In this document: piece by piece, positions 9,195 through 18,092 of the stretch | Numbering within the stretch: position 1 is the first letter of the stretch | Layout of the letters: each line of letters begins with the position of its first letter | Assembly (NCBI GenBank): GCA_046348995.1 | Contig: JAXMDB010000006.1 | Coordinates: 62,001 to 126,000, forward strand | Reading direction: 5' to 3' | From: JANNSX01 sp046348995 | GTDB lineage: Bacteria > Pseudomonadota > Alphaproteobacteria > Rhizobiales > Hyphomicrobiaceae | Length of the DNA stretch: 64,000 nt | Notes under the pieces: model-generated | The model's database searches: none | Told to the model about the DNA's origin: nothing | Seen by the model: the letters and a program-made list of their open reading frames with translations, nothing else | Position numbers and translations under genes: made by a program

Positions 9195-10397
9195 TCAGTT
9201 TGCTCTCTCGGGTTGCGGCGTCAAATATGATCTGCTCGTCGATGAAACAAGATGATCTACCGACTGGCTTATCAGATCGAGTCCTGACAACAGGTTTCTG
9301 AATTTACTTCTTGGTTGATGTGATTGGCGGCCGAGATCCCGAATTGCGTGCGCCATGCCGGATGGAAGCCGGATGTCGCTGGCCTCCAGCAGTTGGATCA
9401 GCCCCAACCTCTGCAGCTGCTCGGCCCTTGCTCTGTGAGCTGGTCGATCGGGTAGAGGAACGACGGCGGCAGGCAGATCGGTCGAGAGGATCTCACACAC
9501 CGTGTCATAGCTTCCCACTCCGATCACACCGATTGCGCTCTTCATTTCGAGATCGGAGGCGAAAGTCATGATTCTGATCTTGGTATTCGCCTCGATCCGG
9601 CGCTCAAGGCGAGCGCGCGTTGCATCGTCCATGAGCGGGTCCAGGACTATGCAGCAGCCATAAGGCAGGTTTGGATCATAGTCATAGGCGCTGAGGACCC
9701 AATCGATGATCTCCGCGCCGTCGCTGCCTCCGGTAACGAGAATGAAGGAGTCCGTCTCCGCGGATATCGTGTGGGGATCGCGAGGTGCAGCCGGTGGGTG
9801 GCAGAGATACCCGATATACGAGGCCTTGCTGCCGACGCCGTCCGCAACAGGGTGTCCGCCAGGCCCATCGCTGATTTCTCGCGGGCCATAGATCCAGATA
9901 TCGTCGTACAGGTCGGCGAGCTCGGTAGCTGCGCCTGTGGTGCTGCCGTGAGAGTGGTGATCAGACGCGTGATCACCCATATCGCTCAGTCCGAGCACGA
10001 GATGCGTCCCCCTTGCCTTCAGCGCACACACGGTACGCCGAATCTCGCGATGGATGCCCAGAGGCTGTTCGTCGACGAGGAAAAGATGCGGTCGAAACAC
10101 TTCGGCTATTCGGCGGATCAGGGCCTCGCGTACTGCGAGTGCATCACACGCGTCACCGCCGTATCCAATCGCGTCTTCGATCGGGGTGGCATTGCCGGGA
10201 GCCCTCGGCATATAGATGAAATCGATGCCGGTCTTGAACGAGTACTGTCCGATCGTGGGCGCATCCGAGAGGATCAACACGGATACATCCGACCGATGAT
10301 CGATGATTGCTCCTGCGATCTTCCGGCATCGGTTGAAGCCTGATAGCCCATGGCTGTAGATCAGAATTCGATATTTGCCGTCGGCGAGTCGAGGCAT
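9195..10397 (-). CDS. MurG-like predicted glycosyltransferase (COG4671 type)
   Basis: A 400-residue soluble protein of the GT-B fold. The N-terminus RILIYSHGLSGFNRCRKIAGAI matches the family hallmark in which a His-Gly-x-G-H-like loop replaces the MurG glycine loop. The C-terminal half has the VTGGSDGAEIIDWVL nucleotide-sugar binding motif and a GSYDTVCEIL segment equivalent to the MurG GG-T-EAL region. An odd His/Asp-rich insert (about 142-155, SDMGDHASDHHSHG) could bind metal. Donor and acceptor sugars are unknown. It stands alone between the MscS channel and the sulfatase. Confidence 0.75.
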   Translation of the reverse strand: MPRLADGKYRILIYSHGLSGFNRCRKIAGAIIDHRSDVSVLILSDAPTIGQYSFKTGIDFIYMPRAPGNATPIEDAIGYGGDACDALAVREALIRRIAEVFRPHLFLVDEQPLGIHREIRRTVCALKARGTHLVLGLSDMGDHASDHHSHGSTTGAATELADLYDDIWIYGPREISDGPGGHPVADGVGSKASYIGYLCHPPAAPRDPHTISAETDSFILVTGGSDGAEIIDWVLSAYDYDPNLPYGCCIVLDPLMDDATRARLERRIEANTKIRIMTFASDLEMKSAIGVIGVGSYDTVCEILSTDLPAAVVPLPDRPAHRARAEQLQRLGLIQLLEASDIRLPSGMAHAIRDLGRQSHQPRSKFRNLLSGLDLISQSVDHLVSSTSRSYLTPQPERAN

Positions 10398-10517
10398 CGC
10401 TGATCACCACTGCGACCTTCAGATCGGCATGATCAATTCGGTCGACCGGCGCCGCGCCACTCCTACTGCGCCGTGGCAACGCTCCACCGCGACAAGGTCT
10501 GCGCGACAGCCGATCGG

Positions 10518-11999
10518 CTAATCCCCACCTGATAGTACAGCGCTTGGATCCGCTGAAACCGGTGGCGCATAGAATGTCAGACGCACAGCCTCCATCAACA
10601 GAAGCGGTGGTGCCATCTGTGTCGCCAACGCTGTCAGCCGTTTCTGCATCTTGGCCACTATGGCCCTGCGAGCCTTGGACCGGTCATTCGATTCGGAAGG
10701 ATCCCGAGCGAGATTGAAGAGCTCGACCTTCTGCGGCAGTGAGGCTTTCCAGACGAGCTTCCAGTCTCCGACCCTGATCGCCCCGCCCATCGGATCGACG
10801 TTGTAGAGCATCTCCTTGCGGGGCGTGGCTGCTCCTTTGGCGATCGTCGCCCACACATCCATGCCGTCGAGCGGCTTGCTTTTCTGCGTGTCGCCGCCGA
10901 CGAGCTTTGCGAGAGTCGGATACCAATCGACCATATGAACCGTCTGGTTGACGACGCCGGGCTTGATGTGACCGGGCCAGTTCGCCAATGCAACGACTCT
11001 CGTGCCACCCTCGTATGTCGTGCCCTTGCCGTCCCGATAGGGTCCATTGTCGGCAGGCAAGCCGCCCTCGACCTTCGTATCACCCGAGAAGAGTGACGAT
11101 TTCACACCACCATTGTCGCTGACGAAGACGATCAGCGTGTTGTCCCGCATGCCCTTCTTTTCCAGGGCATCGACAACCTTACCGACCTCGTCGTCCATCA
11201 CGCTCACCATGCCGGCATAGGCCTTCCGGTTGGCATCGGAGATCGTGGGATAGCGATCGAGATACTCTTTCGGGGCTTGGAAAGGCGTGTGAGGAGCCGT
11301 GAAGGCCAGATAGAGGAACAGCGGATCCTTGGGGTCGTGCGCATTGATGACGCGGACGGCTTCGGCGCCGAAGAGGCTGCTATCGAAGCCATCCTCCTTC
11401 AACGCATCGTCGTTGCGGTACCAGTCCGCGACGCCGTGCGATGCATGCTCGAAGTGATCGATCTCACCGACGGTCGCCCCATAGAAGGAGTCGAAGCCGC
11501 GATGGTTTGGCCAGAACTCCTTCTTGGCGTGCCCGAGATGCCATTTGCCGCTCATGTAGGTCTTGTACCCGGCCTGCTTGAGCATCTGCGGCAGAAGAAA
11601 CTCGTCCATCGGGAGCGAATAAGTGCCTGCACCGGGGATTACGCCGACCTGCAGTCCATAGCGCATCGGATAGCGGCCGGTCATAAGCGCAGCACGGCTC
11701 GGCGTGCACATCGGCATCGCATAGTGCTGCGCGAGATTTGCCCCTTGAGCGGCCAGCTCGTCCAAGTTCGGAGTCTTGATGTCCGAACCGTGAAACCCGA
11801 CATCCTTCCAGCCGAGATCATCGGCGATGATGTAGATGATGTTTGGTTTGCTCGAGGTCTGGGCCGTTGCGGGCGCAGTGAGAAGAAGCGCGGGAAGCAC
11901 CAGCGTCACGGCAGCGATCAAGCAAGCTCGCCATACGCCCGCTGGTTGCCTCTTTCGGCGAGCGGTCGTCCAAGCGTCGCGATCCGACAGCATGATCAT
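10518..11999 (-). CDS. Exported arylsulfatase-family sulfatase
   Basis: A 493-residue sulfatase. A signal sequence lies at about 24-47 (LIAAVTLVLPALLLTAPATA). The type I motif C98-T-P-S-R is intact, so Cys98 would be turned into formylglycine by a maturase not present in this window. Metal-binding Asp60-Asp61 (IIADDLGWKDVG), KWHLGH and FVSDNGG are also present. It would hydrolyse a sulfate ester in the periplasm; the substrate is unknown. It is divergent from the multihaem cytochrome gene. ATG codons 1 and 3 are both possible starts. Confidence 0.88.
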   Translation of the reverse strand: MIMLSDRDAWTTARRKRQPAGVWRACLIAAVTLVLPALLLTAPATAQTSSKPNIIYIIADDLGWKDVGFHGSDIKTPNLDELAAQGANLAQHYAMPMCTPSRAALMTGRYPMRYGLQVGVIPGAGTYSLPMDEFLLPQMLKQAGYKTYMSGKWHLGHAKKEFWPNHRGFDSFYGATVGEIDHFEHASHGVADWYRNDDALKEDGFDSSLFGAEAVRVINAHDPKDPLFLYLAFTAPHTPFQAPKEYLDRYPTISDANRKAYAGMVSVMDDEVGKVVDALEKKGMRDNTLIVFVSDNGGVKSSLFSGDTKVEGGLPADNGPYRDGKGTTYEGGTRVVALANWPGHIKPGVVNQTVHMVDWYPTLAKLVGGDTQKSKPLDGMDVWATIAKGAATPRKEMLYNVDPMGGAIRVGDWKLVWKASLPQKVELFNLARDPSESNDRSKARRAIVAKMQKRLTALATQMAPPLLLMEAVRLTFYAPPVSADPSAVLSGGD

Positions 12000-12217
12000 G
12001 TCCAGAGCCCCCGATCCCCGCCGATCGCATTGCGCACCGGCCCAATAGTAAACTTGCCACCTATCATCAAGCCGAAACAGCGCCTAGGTCAATTCTGATC
12101 ATAATCGCCTGGATAGGCGCTCAATCTTTGCGCTTGCTCCACCTGCAAGCTGCACGTATCGGACGAGCTGTGGCGCATGTGATGTGCGCCCTCGGGGCCC
12201 CTCCCCGGGGAAAGGTC
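12000..12217. promoter_or_regulatory. Divergent promoter region, sulfatase / multihaem cytochrome
   Basis: The 218 bases between the two divergent starts must carry both promoters. An inverted repeat GCGCCTA...TAGGCGC (about 12080-12121) spans a region of lower GC and could be an operator. No regulator gene is adjacent. The call is by position only. Confidence 0.35.
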
Positions 12218-14647
12218 ATGCTCGTGACGGATCGCAGAGTTGCTCGTTGGGCCGCTGATCAATTCCACGCGTCAGGGGCGGTCGCCTGGGGCGGATCGCG
12301 TCCGAGCTTTGTGCGGCTTGTCCTTCTGACGCTGATAGCAGCCGCATGCATCATCGAGAGCAGCACAGCCGGCCAGGGCGTAAGACAGGCCCATGCCGGC
12401 TCGCTGGGCTCTGAGCGAGGTGCGCTCTTCGTCGGGGCGGGCGTTTGCCGGGAATGCCATGACGAGGAGTTCCGGTCGTGGACACCATCTGATCATGCAC
12501 GAGCCATGCAGCCCGCCGACGACACGACGGTACTCGGAGATTTCAGCGACACCACATTCGTCCACAAAGATATCGAGTATCGCTTCTTCAAGCGCGACCG
12601 CCGCTTCATGGTTCGAACAGTTGGCTCGGACGGCCGGCTCGGCGACTTCGCCGTCAAATACACCTTCGGTGTCCACCCACTCCAACAGTACCTCGTCGAG
12701 TTTCCGAATGGCCGCTTGCAGGTTCTGAGCGTCGCCTGGGATTCGCGTCCAGCCCCTGAGGGTGGGCAACGTTGGTTTCACCTCTACTCAGATCAGTCGA
12801 TCCAGCCAGGAGAGGCACTGCACTGGACCGGACGCTATCAGTCCTGGAACATGCAATGCGCGTCGTGTCACTCGACGAACCTGAAGAAGAATTACGATGC
12901 GCAAGCGGACAGCTATCAAACCTCGTGGAGCGAGGTGAATGTGGCGTGCGAAGCCTGCCACGGTCCTGGACGTAAGCATGTCGAATGGGCGCGGACGACG
13001 GCGCCGCCCTATCGAGACGACGACCAGAAGGCGTTGGAAGGCTACCTGAAGAGCAGGTGGAGCGAGGCATGGACCTTCCCTGCAGTAGATGCGAAGTACG
13101 CCGCGCGTGACGAGCGCCCACCTGACGGCACAATGAACGCGTGCTGGTCTTGTCACGCTCGCAGCTCACCCCTCACCGAAGGGCATGCGTCAAGCCAACC
13201 TCTTCTCGACGCCTATCACCCCACCGTGCTGACGAGCCCTGGCTATTATCCGGACGGCCAGCAACGCGACGAGGTCTATACCTGGGGCTCATTCCTGCAG
13301 AGCCGGATGTATGCCCGCGGCGTCACCTGCATGGACTGCCACGATCCGCATGCCTTGAAGCTGCGAGCCGAGGGAAATGCACTCTGCACGCGTTGTCACA
13401 ATCCTGCGGTCTTCGACGATAAGGCGCATCATCATCACGAGCCGGACACGACAGGCGCCGCGTGCGTGAGCTGCCACATGCCCGAGACGAGCTATATGGT
13501 CATCGATGCACGTGCAGATCACAGCTTTCGGGTGCCGCGCCCCGATCTGACGGACGAGATCGGGACCCCCAACGCCTGCACGGGGTGTCACCAGAGGCGA
13601 TCTGCGGCATGGGCATCCGCCGCCTTGGACGACTGGTATGGGGCCGCGTGGCGAGAACGAGAAAGCTTTGGAACGACGCTCGCCAAAGCGACGAAGGAGG
13701 GCGTGAGGGCGCTTCCCGATGTGGTCGAGCTCGCAGGGGATGCCTCCAAGCCAGCGATCGTCCGCGCCACTGCGGTCACGTATCTGGCAAGCCTAAGAGA
13801 CAATCGAGCAGTCGCGGCAGCCGCTCGCCTGCTGACCGATGGCGAGCCTCTGGTGCGGCTTGCCGCGATCGGTGCTCTCGAGCCTCTCGAGCAAGGGGCC
13901 CGGCTACAGCTTCTGTCTCCGTTACTGTCGGATGCGAACCGCGCAATTCGTGTCGAGGCGGCTCGGGCTTTGGCGGATATCGACCCTTCGCGGCTACCGA
14001 GCGAGCAGGCAGCAGCTCTTAAGCAGGCCTTGGGCGAGTACGAAGACTCCCTGGCGCTCAATGCCGATTGGCCTTCGACCCAAGTGAGTCTCGGTATGCT
14101 TCGCTTGCGGCAAGGCCGCCAGCCGGAGTCGATTGCCGCGTTCGAGCGCGCGATCGCGCGCGATCCGATGTTGGTTGACGCCTACGTGGCTTTGGTCGAG
14201 GTCTATCGGCTCAACCAACAAGATGACGACGGCGCCAAAGTCATTCAACGAGGCCTGGATCGGATGCCGCGATCGGCCGAGCTGCGCCATGCGCTCGGGC
14301 TTCTGGAGGTTCGCAGGGGCAATCGAGAATCTGGTCTGGCGGCGCTAGCGGAAGCGGCAGAGCTCGCGCCCGACAATGCGCGGTTCGCCTACGTCTACGC
14401 TATCGGGCTTCATTCTACTGGCCACCGCGACGAGGCGATCGTCGAGCTACAGAAGGTCCGCCGGCGCTCGCCGTTCGATGCGGATGTTCTGCGTGCGCTG
14501 ATCTCGATGAGCAGGGAAGCGGGAAACGTACGCGCGGCATTGGAGGCGGCGCGGGAGCTTGCAGAGGCCCTTCCGGACGACCCGGACGTCTCCAGGCTCG
14601 TCTCGGAGCTCGCTGCCGAACAATCCGAGTCCGGCAAGGCGCCCTGA
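12218..14647 (+). CDS. Exported octahaem cytochrome c with HEAT and TPR repeats
   Basis: An 809-residue exported redox protein. The ATG at 12218 is used because GGGGAAAGG lies just upstream; the frame is open from 12128. A membrane or signal helix (VLLTLIAAACIIESSTAG) precedes eight CXXCH motifs: CRECH (77-81), CASCH, CEACH, CWSCH, CMDCH, CTRCH, CVSCH and CTGCH, as in the cytochrome c554/NrfB-like family. The C-terminal half holds HEAT-like repeats and then about five TPRs. Similar cytochrome-TPR proteins occur beside sulfatases or other oxidative envelope enzymes, but the electron donor and partner are unknown. It needs the cytochrome c maturation system. Confidence 0.87.
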   Translation: MLVTDRRVARWAADQFHASGAVAWGGSRPSFVRLVLLTLIAAACIIESSTAGQGVRQAHAGSLGSERGALFVGAGVCRECHDEEFRSWTPSDHARAMQPADDTTVLGDFSDTTFVHKDIEYRFFKRDRRFMVRTVGSDGRLGDFAVKYTFGVHPLQQYLVEFPNGRLQVLSVAWDSRPAPEGGQRWFHLYSDQSIQPGEALHWTGRYQSWNMQCASCHSTNLKKNYDAQADSYQTSWSEVNVACEACHGPGRKHVEWARTTAPPYRDDDQKALEGYLKSRWSEAWTFPAVDAKYAARDERPPDGTMNACWSCHARSSPLTEGHASSQPLLDAYHPTVLTSPGYYPDGQQRDEVYTWGSFLQSRMYARGVTCMDCHDPHALKLRAEGNALCTRCHNPAVFDDKAHHHHEPDTTGAACVSCHMPETSYMVIDARADHSFRVPRPDLTDEIGTPNACTGCHQRRSAAWASAALDDWYGAAWRERESFGTTLAKATKEGVRALPDVVELAGDASKPAIVRATAVTYLASLRDNRAVAAAARLLTDGEPLVRLAAIGALEPLEQGARLQLLSPLLSDANRAIRVEAARALADIDPSRLPSEQAAALKQALGEYEDSLALNADWPSTQVSLGMLRLRQGRQPESIAAFERAIARDPMLVDAYVALVEVYRLNQQDDDGAKVIQRGLDRMPRSAELRHALGLLEVRRGNRESGLAALAEAAELAPDNARFAYVYAIGLHSTGHRDEAIVELQKVRRRSPFDADVLRALISMSREAGNVRAALEAARELAEALPDDPDVSRLVSELAAEQSESGKAP

Positions 14648-14749
14648 GAAATTGACTGGATTTGCGGTTGGCGTGTTGTCTGGCATTTACTAGACAGAGT
14701 GAAATGATAGGGGGCGGTCCTGCGCGGCATCGCAAGACTATTCGGAGCA

Positions 14750-15850
14750 GTGCTCGTTTTCGGCTGGATGGCAGGCTGCGCCTCCCGGCCCGACAGTGCC
14801 GTGCTCAACCCGGTGGCCGTGGCGCCCGACTCGACTGCCAAGGTGCGATTGCTGGTCGCGACCACACGCGAGCGCGGAGATGCGCCCGACCCGAATGCAT
14901 TCACGGCTGGCCGATCCCAGGCACTCAACTATGGTGCGCTGACCGTCTCCATTCCCAATACGCATGTGCCGGGCGAGATCGAATGGCCCGACCAGACCGG
15001 CGCCGATCCAGCGACCGATTTCGTGACCACGGATCGGGAATTTCTCGATGCCGATGCCTTCTTGAACGAAATCCGGATGCGGGCCACCGGTGACGGCGAG
15101 AACGAAGGCAGCGTTCTCGTTTTCATCCACGGCTACAACACCCTCTACGAAGAGGCCGTGTATTGGCTCGCCCAGATTGTTCACGACTCCGGCTTTCAAG
15201 GCACGGCCGTCCTGTTCGCATGGCCATCGCAGGGCAAGGCACCGCTCTATCTCGCCGACCGGGAAGCCAGCACCTATTCGCGCGATTACCTCGAGACCGC
15301 ACTCATCGAGATGTCTCGCCTTCCCGAGGTTCGGGAGATCAACATCCTCGCGCACAGCATGGGCAACTGGCTCGCGATGGAAACACTTCGGCAGGCTTCA
15401 ATGAAGGGTCATGCCGATTTCAATGGAAAGCTCGGTGATGTCATTCTCGCCTCCCCCGATCTCGACGTAACAGTCTTTCGCACGCAGCTCGATGTCATTG
15501 GCAAGCTGCCGAGGCCCATGACAGTTCTGGTGTCAGGCGACGACAAGGCCTTGGGTCTGTCGGCGTGGCTCGCAGGTGGCGTCGAGCGGGCAGGCATGCT
15601 GACCGCATCGGATGCGCGCGTGCTGGAAGGCGCTCGCCGCTACAACCTTCGGGTCATCGATTTGACGGCCGTGGACGACGGGCGGGGCAACCATCACAGC
15701 AAGTATTCGAATTCCGGTCCGGTCATCGCGGCCATTGGTCAGGGACTTAACAGCATGGATGAGAAAGTGCAGGGCGGAAGCGTGCTGGCCGTAGGTGCAG
15801 GAGCAAGCAGCCTGTACCTTGCGCCCCTGACGGAAACCAGCGGGCGCTAG
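14750..15850 (+). CDS. Lipoprotein alpha/beta hydrolase (DUF900/COG4782 esterase family)
   Basis: About 366 residues. A lipobox-like WMAGC near residue 12 suggests a lipid-anchored envelope protein. The family core is clear: LVATTRER, VFIHGYNT, FAWPSQG, and the nucleophile elbow AHSMGNW (catalytic Ser), with His in NHHSKYS near the end. The GTG at 14750 leaves too short a signal sequence. The frame is open upstream to a CTG at 14720 behind AGGGGGCGG, which would restore the basic n-region (LRGIARLFGA), so a rare CTG start is likely. It is followed by an AraC regulator. Confidence 0.8.
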   Translation: MLVFGWMAGCASRPDSAVLNPVAVAPDSTAKVRLLVATTRERGDAPDPNAFTAGRSQALNYGALTVSIPNTHVPGEIEWPDQTGADPATDFVTTDREFLDADAFLNEIRMRATGDGENEGSVLVFIHGYNTLYEEAVYWLAQIVHDSGFQGTAVLFAWPSQGKAPLYLADREASTYSRDYLETALIEMSRLPEVREINILAHSMGNWLAMETLRQASMKGHADFNGKLGDVILASPDLDVTVFRTQLDVIGKLPRPMTVLVSGDDKALGLSAWLAGGVERAGMLTASDARVLEGARRYNLRVIDLTAVDDGRGNHHSKYSNSGPVIAAIGQGLNSMDEKVQGGSVLAVGAGASSLYLAPLTETSGR

Positions 15851-15946
15851 CGCATCTGCATGCCTGCCGGTCGTGAGATAGTTGCGCGACGAGCAAAAAC
15901 AACTTGCGTGGTTTTTCCCGTCTGATCAAATGAGGGGCGTAGCCTG

Positions 15947-16891
15947 GTGACGGAGGTCACTGATTTGAAACATGAATTTCACGATGCGGAGGAAATGTCG
16001 CTCAAGCTGAGGCACACGCGTGTCTCGGCGATGCAAGTGAGCCGTGGAGCTTTCCAGTCGACGTGGATGCATGCTTTCGTCGGGCGATACAGCCTGCAAT
16101 TCATCGAGTTCAAGAACGGCACGTCTATTTGCAGCGGAGACGCGCCGAGCGATGGTTACGCCATGCTGGTGCCTTTGAGGTTTACACCTGGAAGCCGGCT
16201 GCTCGGGCGTGAGCTCAATCGCAACAGCATCGGTTTCTACGCGCCAGGCAGCGAGCATGCCGATCTCACCGTCGCCGGATGCAACGAGGTTGTGATCGTC
16301 ATTCCTCGGGAGCAGATGCTGCGTGCCACAGATGAGATCGATCTCCCAAAAGAAGGATCCCAGCTGCGGAGTGCGTCGGTCAATGGCCTGGAGCGCCTCC
16401 GGCGTATTTTGGCCCGGTTACCGGCGGCGCTCGAAGCAGGCACGAGCGCTCTAACGGCAGAAGCCGAGCGCAATCTCTCCGACATCCTCGGACGCGCGAT
16501 CGACGGCACTTTGCGATCGGATAGCGATCTGTTCGATGTCAGTCTCGGCCGGCCCAAGCTTCCGCGCGCGGCCATCATGCGCCGGATCGGTGAAATCCTC
16601 GCCGAGCGCGAGGACGAACCGGTCTATGCTGGCGAGCTGGCGTCCCTCCTCGGCATTAGCCAGCCCTCGCTGCAGCGAGTCTTCCAGGAGTGGTTCGGAA
16701 TGTCGCCTGCCCGCTATCTCGCTCTGAGGCGGCTCCATCTTGTCCGGCGCCGGCTCCGCAAGCCAGAAGGAAGCACAGTGACCGAGATCGCGGGCTCGTC
16801 AGGCTTCTGGGACCTGAGCCGGTTCTCCAAGCGCTACAAAGACGTCTTCGGAGAGCTCCCGTCCACGACACTCAGATCGAGCCGGCAGTAG
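15947..16891 (+). CDS. AraC-family transcriptional regulator
   Basis: A 314-residue regulator. The first 200 residues resemble the AraC_binding_2-type ligand or sensor domain. The C-terminal 100 residues hold the two helix-turn-helix motifs (YAGELASLLGISQPSLQRVFQEWFG in parts, and TEIAGSSGFWDLSRFSKRYKDVFG in parts, with the diagnostic PARYL and FG-PS). The start is uncertain: GTG 15947 has GAGGGG upstream, and TTG 15965 has GGAGGT upstream. It ends 3 bases from the end of the convergent MetA-like gene. It probably controls the adjacent outer-membrane protein or hydrolase genes. Confidence 0.85.
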   Translation: MTEVTDLKHEFHDAEEMSLKLRHTRVSAMQVSRGAFQSTWMHAFVGRYSLQFIEFKNGTSICSGDAPSDGYAMLVPLRFTPGSRLLGRELNRNSIGFYAPGSEHADLTVAGCNEVVIVIPREQMLRATDEIDLPKEGSQLRSASVNGLERLRRILARLPAALEAGTSALTAEAERNLSDILGRAIDGTLRSDSDLFDVSLGRPKLPRAAIMRRIGEILAEREDEPVYAGELASLLGISQPSLQRVFQEWFGMSPARYLALRRLHLVRRRLRKPEGSTVTEIAGSSGFWDLSRFSKRYKDVFGELPSTTLRSSRQ

Positions 16892-16894
16892 CCA

Positions 16895-17935
16895 CTATTC
16901 CGCCGGCGGAGCCGGAGGCGGACCAAGAGGGACCGTGACCGTCAGGAAGCCCATGTCACCCTCGAGGCGATTAGTGGCTTCGAGCTCGTGAATCCACTTA
17001 ACCGAGGTGAATACGGGCAACTGTCCGACCGCGAAGTCGTAGTTCAGTTGCGGTCCGATACCCGTGACCCGCCCCTCGAAGTCTCCGAGCACGGCGCCTG
17101 CACCGCTGTCGCCCGTGATCTGGTCGTAGTGATAGCCCGCCACGCCGACCGCAAGCTGTTTGGAGAAATGCTGGACGGCTGCGAACTCGAGGTGGAAGTC
17201 CGTTCCTGACTTGTAGTCGGTGTCGGGGTTCTCCGTGTTGAAGGTCAGGCCCGCGGCGCCGGAGAGCTCGAAACCCGTCGACGGATCGAGCCAGGTCAAG
17301 GCGCCGGTCACATCGAAAGCCCAGTGATTGAAGCCGATGTTGGCCAGACGCCCCGTATCCCACTGGCCAACGGGAATGTTCGCCATGAGCGCCAGATTGG
17401 AATGCAGATTGCCATGATGCCAGCCGACGAAGGTCGATAGGAGCGGATCACCGAAATCCGCGTTGTCGTCGCTGATGGCGAGGCTACGTCCCCTGGACAG
17501 CGTGATCGAGAGCGGTGGAGGCAGCGTCAAGCTCGCGGTGGCGTCGACCTGCGCGCTGATATCCTTCCAACCGATGGGCATCATCACGCTGAAACCGGCA
17601 TTGCCGCCCAGAAACTCGCCAGGCGCGACCCACAGTGCCGTGGGGATATTGTAGTAGGCGGCGCCTTCCACCGAGACATCTGCCGACACCGAGACGGTCG
17701 TGCCGGTTCGCCTGAGCGTAACGCCCTTCGCAGCCGTGCCGCTGGCATCTCCGGAGTAGTAGTAATTCGCGTCGGAGATGTAGAGGCCCGGCGGTGGCGT
17801 CATGCCCGCAAGCGTACCTTTGGAGCCCAGAAGATAGACGCTCGTCGCTGATTCGGCGCTCAGCGCCGGCTGCGCTTGGCACACCAAAGCCAACGCTGCG
17901 ATCCCTAAAGCACCGCGTCGCCATCTGAATTGCAT
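16895..17935 (-). CDS. Outer-membrane protein of the phenol-degradation MetA/SphA family
   Basis: A 346-residue exported protein with a signal peptide of about 26 residues (ALGIAALALVCQAQPALSA). The rest is a run of alternating aromatic and polar beta strands typical of PF13557-like channels, for example WVAPGEFLGGNAGF and DTGRLANIGFNHW. Members are thought to let hydrophobic aromatics cross the outer membrane. It is convergent with the AraC regulator and followed upstream by an OmpA-like gene in the same direction. The proline-rich tail PPPAPPAE is unusual. Confidence 0.78.
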   Translation of the reverse strand: MQFRWRRGALGIAALALVCQAQPALSAESATSVYLLGSKGTLAGMTPPPGLYISDANYYYSGDASGTAAKGVTLRRTGTTVSVSADVSVEGAAYYNIPTALWVAPGEFLGGNAGFSVMMPIGWKDISAQVDATASLTLPPPLSITLSRGRSLAISDDNADFGDPLLSTFVGWHHGNLHSNLALMANIPVGQWDTGRLANIGFNHWAFDVTGALTWLDPSTGFELSGAAGLTFNTENPDTDYKSGTDFHLEFAAVQHFSKQLAVGVAGYHYDQITGDSGAGAVLGDFEGRVTGIGPQLNYDFAVGQLPVFTSVKWIHELEATNRLEGDMGFLTVTVPLGPPPAPPAE

Positions 17936-18092
17936 AACATCCCCCTCGACGATCAGCAGGCGATATCAATGCCCGCCGAACCGGCTGCAGACTATGCAGG
18001 GTCACGGCATCGATCGTTGCCGCTGTTTTGATCAAATCAGCAAATCGGGTGATTCGCGTTGCCGGCGGGCAACAGCATTGTGGATACCGGGT

